Shown one piece after another: positions 23,512 through 31,485 of a DNA stretch of 44,834 bases; position 1 is the stretch's first letter, and each line of letters starts with the position of its first letter. Position numbers and translations under genes: made by a program. Location: assembly GCA_028277725.1 (NCBI GenBank), contig JANQFX010000064.1, positions 1-44,834 of the forward strand. Direction: 5' to 3'. The stretch is from Thiohalocapsa sp. GTDB lineage: Bacteria > Pseudomonadota > Gammaproteobacteria > Chromatiales > Chromatiaceae. The notes under the pieces are model-generated. The model was not told the DNA's origin and searched no databases. It saw only the letters and a program-made list of their open reading frames with translations.

Positions 23512-24440
23512 GCGAGTCGCTCCGCGACACGCAGCACCGCGCTGCGTGCCCTGGGATTGGCCGCGACTTCCGCCTCCGAGGCGCGCACGGCCCCACCGAC
23601 GGGGCGCAGCCGGCGCGGTACCTCCGCGTCCGTCACAGGAAGCCCCTTTGGCAAGGCAGCCCCGCGAGCCTCGTCGCGAATGAAGCGTTTGACGAGCCGG
23701 TCTTCGAGGGAATGGAAGCTGATGATGGCCAGACGCCCGCCCGCGGCGAGCGCATCGCAGACGCCATCGAGCAGGGATCTGAGCTCATCGAGCTCCGCAT
23801 TAACCTGGATGCGCAGCGCCTGAAAGGTCCGCGTGGCGGGGTGCTTACCGGGCTCGCGCGTCGGCACCGCCCGCTCGCAGATCGCGGCCAGTTGGCCTGT
23901 GGTGGTGATCGGGGCATCTGCCCGGGCCGCACAGATCGCCCGGGCGACGCGCTTGGCGAAGCGCTCCTCACCGTAGTCCCTGAGGACCCGTGCGATGTCG
24001 CGCTCCCCTGCGGTCGCGAGCCAGTCCGCGGCGCTCTCGTCGGCATCGGGATCCATGCGCATGTCCAACGGACCATCGGCGTTGAAGCTGAAGCCACGTT
24101 CGGCTCGATCCAATTGAGGGGAAGACACGCCCAGGTCGGCGATCAAGCCATTGACTCGCCCCCGCAGCCCCAGCTCGTCGAGCAGTCCGGGCAAGGAACC
24201 GAAGCGCGCCCGACGCACGCTGAGACGCGGATCGGTGGCGACGAGCGCGCGGCCTGCCGCCACGGCATCTGGATCACGGTCGAGCGCCAGCAGCCGCCCG
24301 GCCGAACCGAGCTGCGCCAGAATGGCACGGGTGTGCCCACCCCGACCGAAGGTGGCGTCCACATAGACGCCATCTGGTAGTACCCCCAAGGCCTGCATGC
24401 TCTCCCCCAACAGGACCGGATTGTGTTCTCGCAACTCCAT
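23508..24440 (-). CDS. rsmH: 16S rRNA (cytosine-1402-N4)-methyltransferase
   Basis: RsmH (MraW) methylates N4 of C1402 in 16S rRNA using S-adenosylmethionine. The 310-residue protein shows HNPVLLGESMQALG, the SAM-binding loop YVDATFGRGGHTRAIL, ADLGVSSPQLDRAERGFSF, GPLDMRMD and ISFHSLEDRLVKRF. RsmI, whose gene lies at 25846-26697, modifies the same nucleotide at the ribose. rsmH follows mraZ by 26 bases. Confidence 0.97.
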   Translation of the reverse strand: MELREHNPVLLGESMQALGVLPDGVYVDATFGRGGHTRAILAQLGSAGRLLALDRDPDAVAAGRALVATDPRLSVRRARFGSLPGLLDELGLRGRVNGLIADLGVSSPQLDRAERGFSFNADGPLDMRMDPDADESAADWLATAGERDIARVLRDYGEERFAKRVARAICAARADAPITTTGQLAAICERAVPTREPGKHPATRTFQALRIQVNAELDELRSLLDGVCDALAAGGRLAIISFHSLEDRLVKRFIRDEARGAALPKGLPVTDAEVPRRLRPVGGAVRASEAEVAANPRARSAVLRVAERLA

Positions 24441-24466
24441 GCGTCTGTATTTGTATTTCCTGACCT

Positions 24467-24922
24467 CTAGAACCGGAAATCGGCGAGCTCGGGTTCTGAG
24501 GCGAGTGCGGCCTTCGTGACCTGCTGATCAACGACCGCTTGTTCTTGCCAGGCATCCTTGCGCCAGAGTTGGTAACGATTGCCGATACCGATCAGCACCG
24601 CTTCCTTCTCCAGTCCGCCGCGCGCACGTTGCGCCGGCGTCAACAACACCCTCCCCTGGGCATCGAGCTTCGAATGACTGGCGTACCCGAGGAGCGTGCG
24701 CTGCAGCGCCTCGGTGGTGGGCTTGAGCCCCGGCAGTTGGTTGAGGCGATCAACCAACTCATCGAAGAAGGGTTCTGGGTAGACCAGCAGGCGCTCTCCG
24801 AGGTCGGCGGTGACAACGATGCGCGAGCCACAGAAGTCCGAGAGTTTGGTGCGCTCCGAGGCCGGGATGGCGATGCGTCCCTTGGCGTCGAGGGTCAGAA
24901 AGAATGTCCCGTAGAACCTCAT
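24467..24922 (-). CDS. mraZ: Transcriptional regulator MraZ
   Basis: MraZ is an AbrB-fold DNA-binding protein that represses the dcw operon in E. coli. The product is 151 residues. The two MraZ repeats are visible, with LDAKGRIAIPA and LDAQGRVLLTPAQRA. I start at the ATG (24922) that gives MRFYGTFFLTLD, the usual N-terminus, rather than 18 bases upstream. It is the first gene of the cluster; a promoter and TGGGG repeats lie directly upstream. Confidence 0.95.
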   Translation of the reverse strand: MRFYGTFFLTLDAKGRIAIPASERTKLSDFCGSRIVVTADLGERLLVYPEPFFDELVDRLNQLPGLKPTTEALQRTLLGYASHSKLDAQGRVLLTPAQRARGGLEKEAVLIGIGNRYQLWRKDAWQEQAVVDQQVTKAALASEPELADFRF

Positions 24923-24961
24923 GCGCCTCGACCTTGGCAAGGACCCGAATCAGCTACCTAA

Positions 24962-24990
24962 CCTCTCCCCAATTCCCCACTTCTCCCCAC
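24962..24990 (-). promoter_or_regulatory. MraZ-box-like TGGGG direct repeats
   Basis: On the minus strand three TGGGG motifs begin at 24989, 24979 and 24971, that is at 10- and 8-base spacings. MraZ of E. coli is known to bind TGGG repeats about 10 bases apart upstream of mraZ. The repeats lie just downstream of the predicted -10 box, where a repressor could block transcription. The third repeat is off the 10-base phase. Confidence 0.6.
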
Positions 24991-24999
24991 TTGGTTCGC

Positions 25000-25028
25000 A
25001 GTTTAGGTAAGGGATTCTTGGTGGTCAA
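25000..25028 (-). promoter_or_regulatory. Promoter of the dcw cluster (Pmra-like)
   Basis: On the minus strand TTGACC (25023-25028) and TAAACT (25000-25005) are 17 bases apart. Transcription would start near 24993, about 70 bases before mraZ and right at the TGGGG repeats. This is the best sigma-70-like match in the gap before mraZ. Confidence 0.6.
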
Positions 25029-25390
25029 GGGTTTGGCGGGCTTTTTTTATTGCGTTGTCAGAAACTTAAGCATGGAACTTGATGCGATTGATATGAACCG
25101 GTAAGTGTCATATTTTCAGAGACCTATAGAGCTTATTTAAATCTCATTGTTACATCAGGGTGCGCCTGTTTCGGGCACTCCGCGGAGGTCCGCGAGGCGC
25201 AACGGGGAGGAAAGTGGGGAGGTTCCGCAAGGGACGAGAAATCGGCCCTTCTCGGGCTGAAAACGACGGGCCCGGTGCCGCTGGAAGGGCAATCCGCGCG
25301 CCGTAACCGCAAGCAGGGCCGCGGCGCGGCGACATCGGAGCTCTTGGCGCCCGGAAGCCCACCGAAACACCGCTGCTCGACCGGAGCGGA
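25029..25390. other. Non-coding stretch between the mraZ promoter and rnpB
   Basis: I find no convincing gene here; the short open frames on both strands are not family-like. The part next to the promoter is AT-rich, with a plus-strand run of seven T at about 25042. A short GCCC/GGGC stem lies near 25240-25260. No clear terminator for rnpB is visible. Confidence 0.5.
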
Positions 25391-25806
25391 GGAGGGAGTC
25401 GGCCGATAAGCCGGGTTCTGTCGCGGGCAGCCATTCATCTGGGACGTACGTCACCGCACGCCTCGTGCGACCTACCCGGGAGCACCCGCGGGCCGCGGAT
25501 CGCGACACCTGCGCGCTGTGGCGTTGGGGCCGCATGCTCCCCTATTTGGTCTTGCTCCGGGTGGGGTTTACCGTGCCGCCGCGTGTTGCCACCGGCGCGG
25601 TGCGCTCTTACCGCACCTTTTCACCCTTGCCGCCGGCGATGGACCGAGGCCCGTCGCGGGTTAGGCGGTCTGTTCTCTGTGGCACTTTCCGTAGGCTCGC
25701 GCCCCCCAGGCGTTACCTGGCACCCTGCCCTATGGAGCCCGGACTTTCCTCCCCCCGCGCCCGTCGACCGGGCCGAAGAGCGGCTGCCTGGCCGACTCCC
25801 AACCTC
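25391..25806 (-). ncRNA. rnpB: RNase P RNA, class A
   Basis: This is the catalytic RNA of RNase P, which matures tRNA 5' ends. Read on the minus strand it begins near 25806 with a 5' strand (GGGAGTCGGCC) complementary to the 3' end (GGCCGACTCCC, about 25394-25404), the terminal P1 helix. Conserved blocks present are GAGGAAAGTCCGGGCTCC, AGGGTGAAAAGGTGCGGTAAG, the GGTAAACCCCACC region, GCAAGACCAAATAGGGG and, near the 3' end, GACAGAACCCGGCTTATC. The length of about 415 bases is slightly more than E. coli M1 RNA. Pseudomonas has rnpB at the same place between mraZ and rsmI. Ends are accurate to a few bases. Confidence 0.96.
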
Positions 25807-25845
25807 CAGTCTAACCTAACAGCCAACGGCATCGCGGCCATACGA

Positions 25846-26697
25846 TCAACGGTCGCCCCCCCGCGCGAGTTGGTGCTTGTAGAGCAGGTTGCGATTGCCG
25901 CCGGTGATGCGGGCCGCCAGCTTCACGGCTTGGGTCATGGGCAGAGCCTCCGAGAGGATGTCGAGCACTCGCAGGTCTTCGGCGCTGACCTCGGCCCGAT
26001 CGGACCCTGCTCCCGCAACGAGGATCACGCATTCGCCCAGGCTCTGATCGGCATCCGCCTGGACCCGCGCGACCAGGGCCGGCAGCTCATCGTCGAGCAG
26101 GGTCTCGAAGCGCTTGGTGAGTTCCCGCGCAAGGACTGCACGGCGCGGCCCGAGCACCTCGGCGAGGTCCGCCAGGGTGGCCATCGCACGACGACCGGCC
26201 TCGAACAGGATCAGTGTGCCCGGCTCCGCCGCACAGTCCGCGATCCATCGCTTGCGTGCCGCCTGGCCACGCGGCGGAAACCCCAGAAACAGGAACCGAT
26301 CACTCGGCAGCCCCGAGGCGGACAGGGCACAGATGGGTGCACTGACACCGGGGATGGGCACCACCCGAATCCCGTCCGCCCGCGCGGCACGCACCAGCAC
26401 GAAGCCGGGGTCGCTGACCAACGGCGTACCGGCGTCGCTGATCAGCGCGACGGACTCCCCGCCGCGCAGCCGGGCGATGAGCCTCGGGGTCTGTTCCGCC
26501 TCGTTGTGCTCGTGATAGACCACGAGCGGCCCGGCGATGCCGAAATGCCGCAGCAGCGGCCGGCTGTGGCGGGTATCCTCACAGGCGATCACATCCACGG
26601 CAGCCAGGACCTCGCGGGCCCGCGGCGTCATATCGCCGAGGTTGCCGATCGGCGTCGCGATCACATAGAGGACACCCGTCGTCGTGCTTCCGCTCAC
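25846..26697 (-). CDS. rsmI: 16S rRNA (cytidine-1402-2'-O)-methyltransferase
   Basis: RsmI methylates the ribose of C1402 of 16S rRNA. The 283-residue tetrapyrrole-methylase-fold protein shows LYVIATPIGNLGDMTPRA, CEDTRHSRPLLRHFGI, LISDAGTPLVSDPG, IPGVSAPICALSASGLPSD and FLFLGFPPRG. It ends 40 bases before rnpB. In many gammaproteobacteria lpoA is divergent from rsmI; here the divergent neighbour is yraN, 144 bases away. Confidence 0.96.
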   Translation of the reverse strand: MSGSTTTGVLYVIATPIGNLGDMTPRAREVLAAVDVIACEDTRHSRPLLRHFGIAGPLVVYHEHNEAEQTPRLIARLRGGESVALISDAGTPLVSDPGFVLVRAARADGIRVVPIPGVSAPICALSASGLPSDRFLFLGFPPRGQAARKRWIADCAAEPGTLILFEAGRRAMATLADLAEVLGPRRAVLARELTKRFETLLDDELPALVARVQADADQSLGECVILVAGAGSDRAEVSAEDLRVLDILSEALPMTQAVKLAARITGGNRNLLYKHQLARGGDR

Positions 26698-26841
26698 CGC
26701 TCACCGTCCACTTTCGCTGACCCTGGGGCATAGCCATCCGGCTCCTGCGCCGACTGCGCGCATGGGAACCGAACGGCACCGGCCCCTCAGTCTGCGCGGG
26801 CGTCGCGACGAGGGCAACCGGGCCGTCCAGGAGCATCGCTG

Positions 26842-27210
26842 ATGTTCGGACGCGGCGGACAGCGACGCGCGGAGGGCGCGGCCCGCGAGGCGAGCGCACG
26901 GCGCTACCTAGAGGCCCATGGATTGGTCTTCGTGACCGGGAACTTCAATTGCCGCCTGGGCGAGATCGACCTCATCATGCGCGATGGGGGAACCCTGGTC
27001 TTCGTCGAGGTACGCTATCGCTCGAGCGAGCGTTTCGGCGGCGCGGCGGCGAGCGTCGACGCGCGCAAACGGGCGCGCCTCTCGGCGGCGGCGGGGTATT
27101 ATCTCGCCCGCCATCGCACCGATCTACCCTGCCGCTTCGATGTGGTCGCCATCGGCCCCGAGGAGCGGGTCCGCTGGATCAAGCACGCCTTCGACGGAGT
27201 CCTCTCTTGA
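26842..27210 (+). CDS. yraN: YraN / UPF0102 family nuclease-like protein
   Basis: YraN proteins have a PD-(D/E)XK endonuclease fold; their biological role is unsettled. The 122-residue product shows the whole core: [31 protein letters not shown] sequence with the metal ligands in [19 protein letters not shown], then [15 protein letters not shown] and CRFDVVAI. Its TGA stop overlaps the likely TTG start of the next gene (TTGA), so the pair is probably co-translated. Confidence 0.93.
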   Translation: MFGRGGQRRAEGAAREASARRYLEAHGLVFVTGNFNCRLGEIDLIMRDGGTLVFVEVRYRSSERFGGAAASVDARKRARLSAAAGYYLARHRTDLPCRFDVVAIGPEERVRWIKHAFDGVLS

Positions 27211-27821
27211 CCAGACCCCAAGCACCCCTGATCGCTCTAGTCCTCGCAGTCACCTGCGCGAGCGCGCTCCTGTCCGGCTGTGCCGCCGTCGTCGTCGCAG
27301 GTGCTGGCTATGGCGCGGCTGTGGCCTACGACCGCCGCAGCGCGGACGTGGTACTCGACGACGAGGTCATCGAGCTCCAGGCCCGGGACGCGTACTGGAA
27401 GAACCCCGAGATCAGCAAGCACAGCCAGCTCAAGGTGACCAGCTACGCCCACACCGCCCTCATCACGGGCCAGGCCGAGACGGCGCAGATCGCCGACCGC
27501 TACGCCCGCGTCGTTGCTCAGCTGCCCAAGGTCAAGCAGGTCTACAACGAGGCCGAGATCGGCCCGAAGCTCAGCCTCTCCCGATCCGCAAGCGACACCA
27601 TGCTCGGCTCCAGGGCAAAGATCGCCATCCAATCGGTAAATCTCCCCGGATTCGACGCCCTGCGGGTCAAGGTCGTCGCCGAAAACGGGGTGCTCTACCT
27701 GATGGGGCTCGTCACCCCGGAAGAGGGCGATGCCACGGCCGAGAAGGTGCGCCGCATTCCAGGTGTGGTGCGGGTCGTGAAGCTGTTCGAGTACATCGAG
27801 CCCGAGGACGGCAGTGCCTGA
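27207..27821 (+). CDS. dolP: DolP-like outer-membrane lipoprotein with two BON domains
   Basis: E. coli DolP (YraP) is an outer-membrane lipoprotein with two BON domains that supports envelope integrity near the division site. This product has 204 residues. It has a lipoprotein signal peptide with the lipobox LLSGC (Cys25), followed by a first BON domain (about 50-118, with [15 protein letters not shown] and [14 protein letters not shown]) and a second (about 130-195, with [14 protein letters not shown] and [14 protein letters not shown]). I choose the TTG at 27207 because it overlaps the yraN stop and gives a proper signal peptide; no ATG does. Confidence 0.85.
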   Translation: MTRPQAPLIALVLAVTCASALLSGCAAVVVAGAGYGAAVAYDRRSADVVLDDEVIELQARDAYWKNPEISKHSQLKVTSYAHTALITGQAETAQIADRYARVVAQLPKVKQVYNEAEIGPKLSLSRSASDTMLGSRAKIAIQSVNLPGFDALRVKVVAENGVLYLMGLVTPEEGDATAEKVRRIPGVVRVVKLFEYIEPEDGSA

Positions 27822-29271
27822 GCGACAACCAACCGCCGCCCCCTTAGCACGCAACGCCATCGAGGCGCTCCGCCGAGCCCTGGGGCAGACAGGGGGCACC
27901 GGCAAGGGGGATAGCGCCGCGGCGGACCTACTCACCGATCCCGCGGACTGCCTGCCCTACGGCTACGACAACAGCCGCCGCCAGCGCCTGCCGGCGGCGG
28001 TGGCCTTCGTCACCTGCGCCGAGCAGGTCGTGGCGCTGGTGCGGGTGTGCAATGACCATCGGATACCCCTGACCGCACGTGGGCTCGGGACCGGCACCAC
28101 CGGTGCCACGGTGCCCGAACCGGGTGGCCTGGTGCTGTCTTTCGAGCGCATGAACCGCATCATTACCATCGACCCGGCCAATCGGCTGGCGGTGGTGGAG
28201 CCCGGTGTGGTCAACGACGACCTGCAACGGGCGGCGGCCGAGCACGGTTTCTTCTGGCCCCCGGACCCCACCAGCGCCGCCGTCTGCACCATCGGCGGCA
28301 ACCTCGCCTACAACGCCGCCGGTCCCAAGGCGGTCAAGTACGGTACGCCGCGCGACAACACCCTCGGGCTCACCGCCGTCACCGGCGACGGCGCATTGCT
28401 GCGGACCGGCGTCATGACCACCAAGGGCGTCGTCGGCTACGACCTCACCCGGCTCATCATCGGCTCCGAGGGCACGCTCGCGCTGGTCACCCAGGCCACG
28501 CTCAAGCTCACCCCCCTGCCGGAGACCAAACGCACCCTGCGCATCACCTATCGCGACATCCACAGCGCCGCGGGCGCGGTGGCGGCCATCATGGCCCAAC
28601 CCATCACCCCCTGTGCCCTGGAGTTCATGGACGCCGCCGCCATCGGCATGGTGCGCCGATTCTCGGACCTCGGCGTTGCGGAGGAGACCGGCGCCTTGCT
28701 GATGATCGAGGTGGACGGCCCGGCCGCCGGCATCGACGCCGCCGCCGAGGCGGTGGCCAAGGCGGCAGGCAACGCCGGCATGTTGGAATGCTCCGTCGCC
28801 GCCGACAAGGACGAGATCGCCGCGCTCTGGCGCACCCGCAAGTCCCTGTCGCCGGCGCTGCGTCACGTCGCCCCGAAGAAGATCAACGAGGACGTCGTGG
28901 TCCCGGTCGCCAGCATGGGCCGCTTCATCGATGGCCTGGACCGGCTCTCGCGGGAGCACGCCATCACCATCGTCAACTTCGGTCACGCAGGCAACGGCAA
29001 CATCCACGTGAACCTGCTCGTGGACCCGGACGACCCGGACGAGATGACCCGCGCCGCGGTCTGCCTCAGCGCCGTGTTCGACCTGGTCATCTCCCTGGGC
29101 GGGACCCTGTCCGGCGAGCACGGCGTCGGCCTGGAGAAGCGAGACTTCGTCGATCGCGAGTTGGACCCCGTGGCCCTGGACCTGATGCGCGCCATCAAGC
29201 GCCAATTCGACCCGAACGGCATCCTCAACCCCGATAAGGGGCTGCCGCTGCCGGCCGACCGCGACGCCTGA
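27814..29271 (+). CDS. GlcD-family FAD-linked D-2-hydroxyacid dehydrogenase
   Basis: This is a VAO/PCMH-type flavoenzyme of the glycolate oxidase subunit D / D-lactate dehydrogenase family, oxidising a D-2-hydroxyacid such as glycolate or D-lactate. The 485-residue protein has the FAD-binding domain (RGLGTGTTGATVPEPGG, PDPTSAAVCTIGGNLAYNA, GYDLTRLIIGSEGTLALV) and the C-terminal cap with FGHAGNGNIHVNLL and GGTLSGEHGVGLEKR. The GTG start at 27814 overlaps the end of dolP. The next gene, an NAD-type D-2-hydroxyacid dehydrogenase, suggests a common hydroxyacid route; this is inference. The exact substrate cannot be read from the sequence. Confidence 0.88.
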   Translation: MPERQPTAAPLARNAIEALRRALGQTGGTGKGDSAAADLLTDPADCLPYGYDNSRRQRLPAAVAFVTCAEQVVALVRVCNDHRIPLTARGLGTGTTGATVPEPGGLVLSFERMNRIITIDPANRLAVVEPGVVNDDLQRAAAEHGFFWPPDPTSAAVCTIGGNLAYNAAGPKAVKYGTPRDNTLGLTAVTGDGALLRTGVMTTKGVVGYDLTRLIIGSEGTLALVTQATLKLTPLPETKRTLRITYRDIHSAAGAVAAIMAQPITPCALEFMDAAAIGMVRRFSDLGVAEETGALLMIEVDGPAAGIDAAAEAVAKAAGNAGMLECSVAADKDEIAALWRTRKSLSPALRHVAPKKINEDVVVPVASMGRFIDGLDRLSREHAITIVNFGHAGNGNIHVNLLVDPDDPDEMTRAAVCLSAVFDLVISLGGTLSGEHGVGLEKRDFVDRELDPVALDLMRAIKRQFDPNGILNPDKGLPLPADRDA

Positions 29272-29305
29272 CCCGCGACACCCGAGGACTCCACCCGAAC
29301 CGCCC

Positions 29306-30307
29306 ATGCCCACGGACCAGACCCACTCGTGCGCCGCACCGACGCGGGGCGTCCTGCTCGATCTCGGCAGTATCGACACCGGCGAGCTTGATCTCGGCTG
29401 CCTGGACATCCCGGGCCTCCACTGGACCCGCCACGCCCATACCCTACCCAGTGAGACCGCCGATCGCATCGCGCACGCGGAAGTCATCGTCACCAACAAG
29501 GTGCGGATCGACGCCGCGGAATTGGCCGCCGCACCCGACCTGCGCCTGATCTGCGTCTCCGCCACGGGCACCAACAACATCGACCTGGATGCGGCCCGCG
29601 AGCGTGGTGTCGCGGTATGCAACGTCCAAGCCTACGCGACGCCGTCCGTGGTGCAGCACGTGTTCGCGGCCATGCTCACCCATGCGACGCGACTCGCCGG
29701 CCAGCGGTTGGCGGTTGGCGCCGGTGCCTGGTCTCGGGCGGCGCACTTCTGTCTGCTCGAGGACGCCTTCGGCGGGCCGGTGCGCGAAATCGCCGGGCGG
29801 CGGCTCGGCATCGTCGGCTACGGCGAGCTCGGCCAAGCCGTGGCGCGTGTCGCCGAGGCCTTCGGCATGGAGGTGCTCATCGCGGCACGGCCGGGCACTG
29901 TTCCGGCGGGTGGTCGGCTCGCGCTCGACGACCTGTTGCCACGGGTCGACTACCTGTCGCTACACTGTCCCCTGACAGCCGAAACCCAGGGCCTGATCGG
30001 CGCCGCCGAACTCGCGCGCATGCGCCCCGATGCCATGCTGATCAACAGCGCCCGCGGCGGTATCGTCGACGAAACGGCCCTGGCCGACGCACTGCGCCGG
30101 GGCACCATCGGCGCTGCCACCGTCGACACCCTGACCATCGAGCCGCCGCCGCCCGACCACCCGCTGCTGGCGCCGGACATCCCCAACCTGCTGGTTACGC
30201 CGCACGCCGCCTGGTCCAGCCGCGAGGCGCGCCAGCGGCTGCTGGACGGCGTGGCCGAGAATATTCGCTCCTTTCTCGCGGGCACGCTGCGCAACGCCGT
30301 GGGTTGA
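29306..30307 (+). CDS. D-2-hydroxyacid dehydrogenase (HprA-like)
   Basis: This is an NAD(P)-dependent reductase of the D-isomer-specific 2-hydroxyacid dehydrogenase family, nearest in feel to glycerate/hydroxypyruvate reductases. The 333-residue protein shows VSATGTNNIDLDAARERGVAV, the Rossmann loop LGIVGYGELGQAVARVAEA, HCPLTAETQGLIG, the catalytic Arg region MLINSARGGIVDE, the Glu in TLTIEPPPP (DTLTIEPP for the usual DVLSxEPP) and the catalytic His in VTPHAAW. It follows the flavoenzyme by 34 bases on the same strand and is the last host-like gene before the mobile region. Confidence 0.9.
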   Translation: MPTDQTHSCAAPTRGVLLDLGSIDTGELDLGCLDIPGLHWTRHAHTLPSETADRIAHAEVIVTNKVRIDAAELAAAPDLRLICVSATGTNNIDLDAARERGVAVCNVQAYATPSVVQHVFAAMLTHATRLAGQRLAVGAGAWSRAAHFCLLEDAFGGPVREIAGRRLGIVGYGELGQAVARVAEAFGMEVLIAARPGTVPAGGRLALDDLLPRVDYLSLHCPLTAETQGLIGAAELARMRPDAMLINSARGGIVDETALADALRRGTIGAATVDTLTIEPPPPDHPLLAPDIPNLLVTPHAAWSSREARQRLLDGVAENIRSFLAGTLRNAVG

Positions 30308-30351
30308 GGGCAGCTCGACAACCGAAGGCGGGAGATTGGACGCGCCGTTTC

Positions 30352-31485
30352 TCAGCGGAGGAAGCGTCCTGTCTGGGTGATGTGGTCGAAGGAGAACACG
30401 TGCGCGTTCGGCGCGCGATCGCATCGTCCAACGAGGCGCCCGAAGAACTCCCACCTTCCCGATGCGACACGGATCGCATCCTTTCCGTGTTCTCCGCAGA
30501 TCGGGCAATCAGCGGCGTATCGGACGAGGTACATGGTGTTTCGTTTTGCGCCGTCCTTCTTTCTGAGCTCCAGCAGGTAGTCATCTCCGGCCCAGGGTTG
30601 AAGAAGCATCGGGGCTACGGCGACGCGGTTCGCCACGAGCCGGAGCTGCCAGGCGAACAACGAGTAGAAGATGACGATCGTCAGTCCCCCGATCAGACCG
30701 AGCTTGAGGAAGGCCACGGTGCTGGAGCTTGCGCCCATGGCCACGATCACCAACCAGGACCAGACGACGGTGAAGATCAGCAGTAGCAAGAAGACGCTGA
30801 GGAATACCTTGCCGCCCCAGCCGCCCAGGTAGAGACCTCGGTCTGACATCCAGCGGACAAGCCGGTTGCCTGAGATGTCTTGATGACGGTACTGCACCTG
30901 GGGGACTCGGAGCAGGTCGATGTCGGATGCGCTATGGCCGGGTTCTGCTCGGGCATCGATGCGGAAACCGTACTTGGTGTAGTTCCCCGATCCTCCGCCC
31001 TCGTCGCGATATAGGGCAATCGCGACTGGGAGGCCTTCGGCCCTGAGGCCATCCTCGATCGTCGGCTTCTGCCTCTCCCAGATGTCCCCCAGCTTCGGCC
31101 AGTGCTCGTTCATCTTGGCCTTTGCGGTCTCTGGATTGTCTGCCCAGCTATTCACGCCAGGGATTTTGGGCCACCGCCGGCGCAGTTCTTCGCCGATATC
31201 GGTCGCACGGAATCCCCAGTTCTCCGCGGCCAGGTCGGGATTCAGGCGATCGGGATCTCCGGCCGCCAGCCCACAGAGCGCTTGGAGCATCTGGACCGCG
31301 CGGGATCGGTCCTTCCAGCCCGCGGCAATCCGCTCGATCGTCTGGGCTGCGAGAGCCATTTCGTCTGGGTTCCAGTCGGTTTCCAACCGGTTGGATGTCT
31401 GTTCGCCGTTGTCCGGGCTTGTCACCTTTGCCACTAGTTCATCCGTCAACGCTGCTTTGGTAGAGGAGGCATCCGTGGAAACCAT
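30352..31485 (-). CDS. Unknown protein with two membrane segments and a zinc-ribbon-like tail
   Basis: I do not recognise this 377-residue protein. Residues 1-220 are soluble and helical, with a part (about 85-180) that could be a winged-helix-like domain (GFRATDIGEELRRRWPKI, KYGFRIDAR). Two strong membrane segments follow (about 227-250 and 258-281). The last 95 residues hold CPICGEHG (Cys327, Cys330), Cys355, His362 and His368, which could bind zinc. Its 5' end overlaps by 11 bases the start of the divergent CoiA-like gene, so the true start may be further in. Both genes lie at the edge of the mobile region. No function is assigned. Confidence 0.7.
   Translation of the reverse strand: MVSTDASSTKAALTDELVAKVTSPDNGEQTSNRLETDWNPDEMALAAQTIERIAAGWKDRSRAVQMLQALCGLAAGDPDRLNPDLAAENWGFRATDIGEELRRRWPKIPGVNSWADNPETAKAKMNEHWPKLGDIWERQKPTIEDGLRAEGLPVAIALYRDEGGGSGNYTKYGFRIDARAEPGHSASDIDLLRVPQVQYRHQDISGNRLVRWMSDRGLYLGGWGGKVFLSVFLLLLIFTVVWSWLVIVAMGASSSTVAFLKLGLIGGLTIVIFYSLFAWQLRLVANRVAVAPMLLQPWAGDDYLLELRKKDGAKRNTMYLVRYAADCPICGEHGKDAIRVASGRWEFFGRLVGRCDRAPNAHVFSFDHITQTGRFLR

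Noticed and set aside
25220..25270. Terminator after rnpB
   Set aside because: Only a 4-5-base GCCC/GGGC stem without a following T run on the minus strand.
30308..30351. tRNA or attachment site at the left border of the mobile region
   Set aside because: No tRNA-like sequence is visible here or elsewhere in the window, and I could not find matching direct repeats at the borders.
31082..31474. N-terminal extension of the CoiA-like frame
   Set aside because: It lies over the divergent membrane-protein gene and lacks similarity; the GTG at 31475 has a strong ribosome site and starts the recognisable domain.
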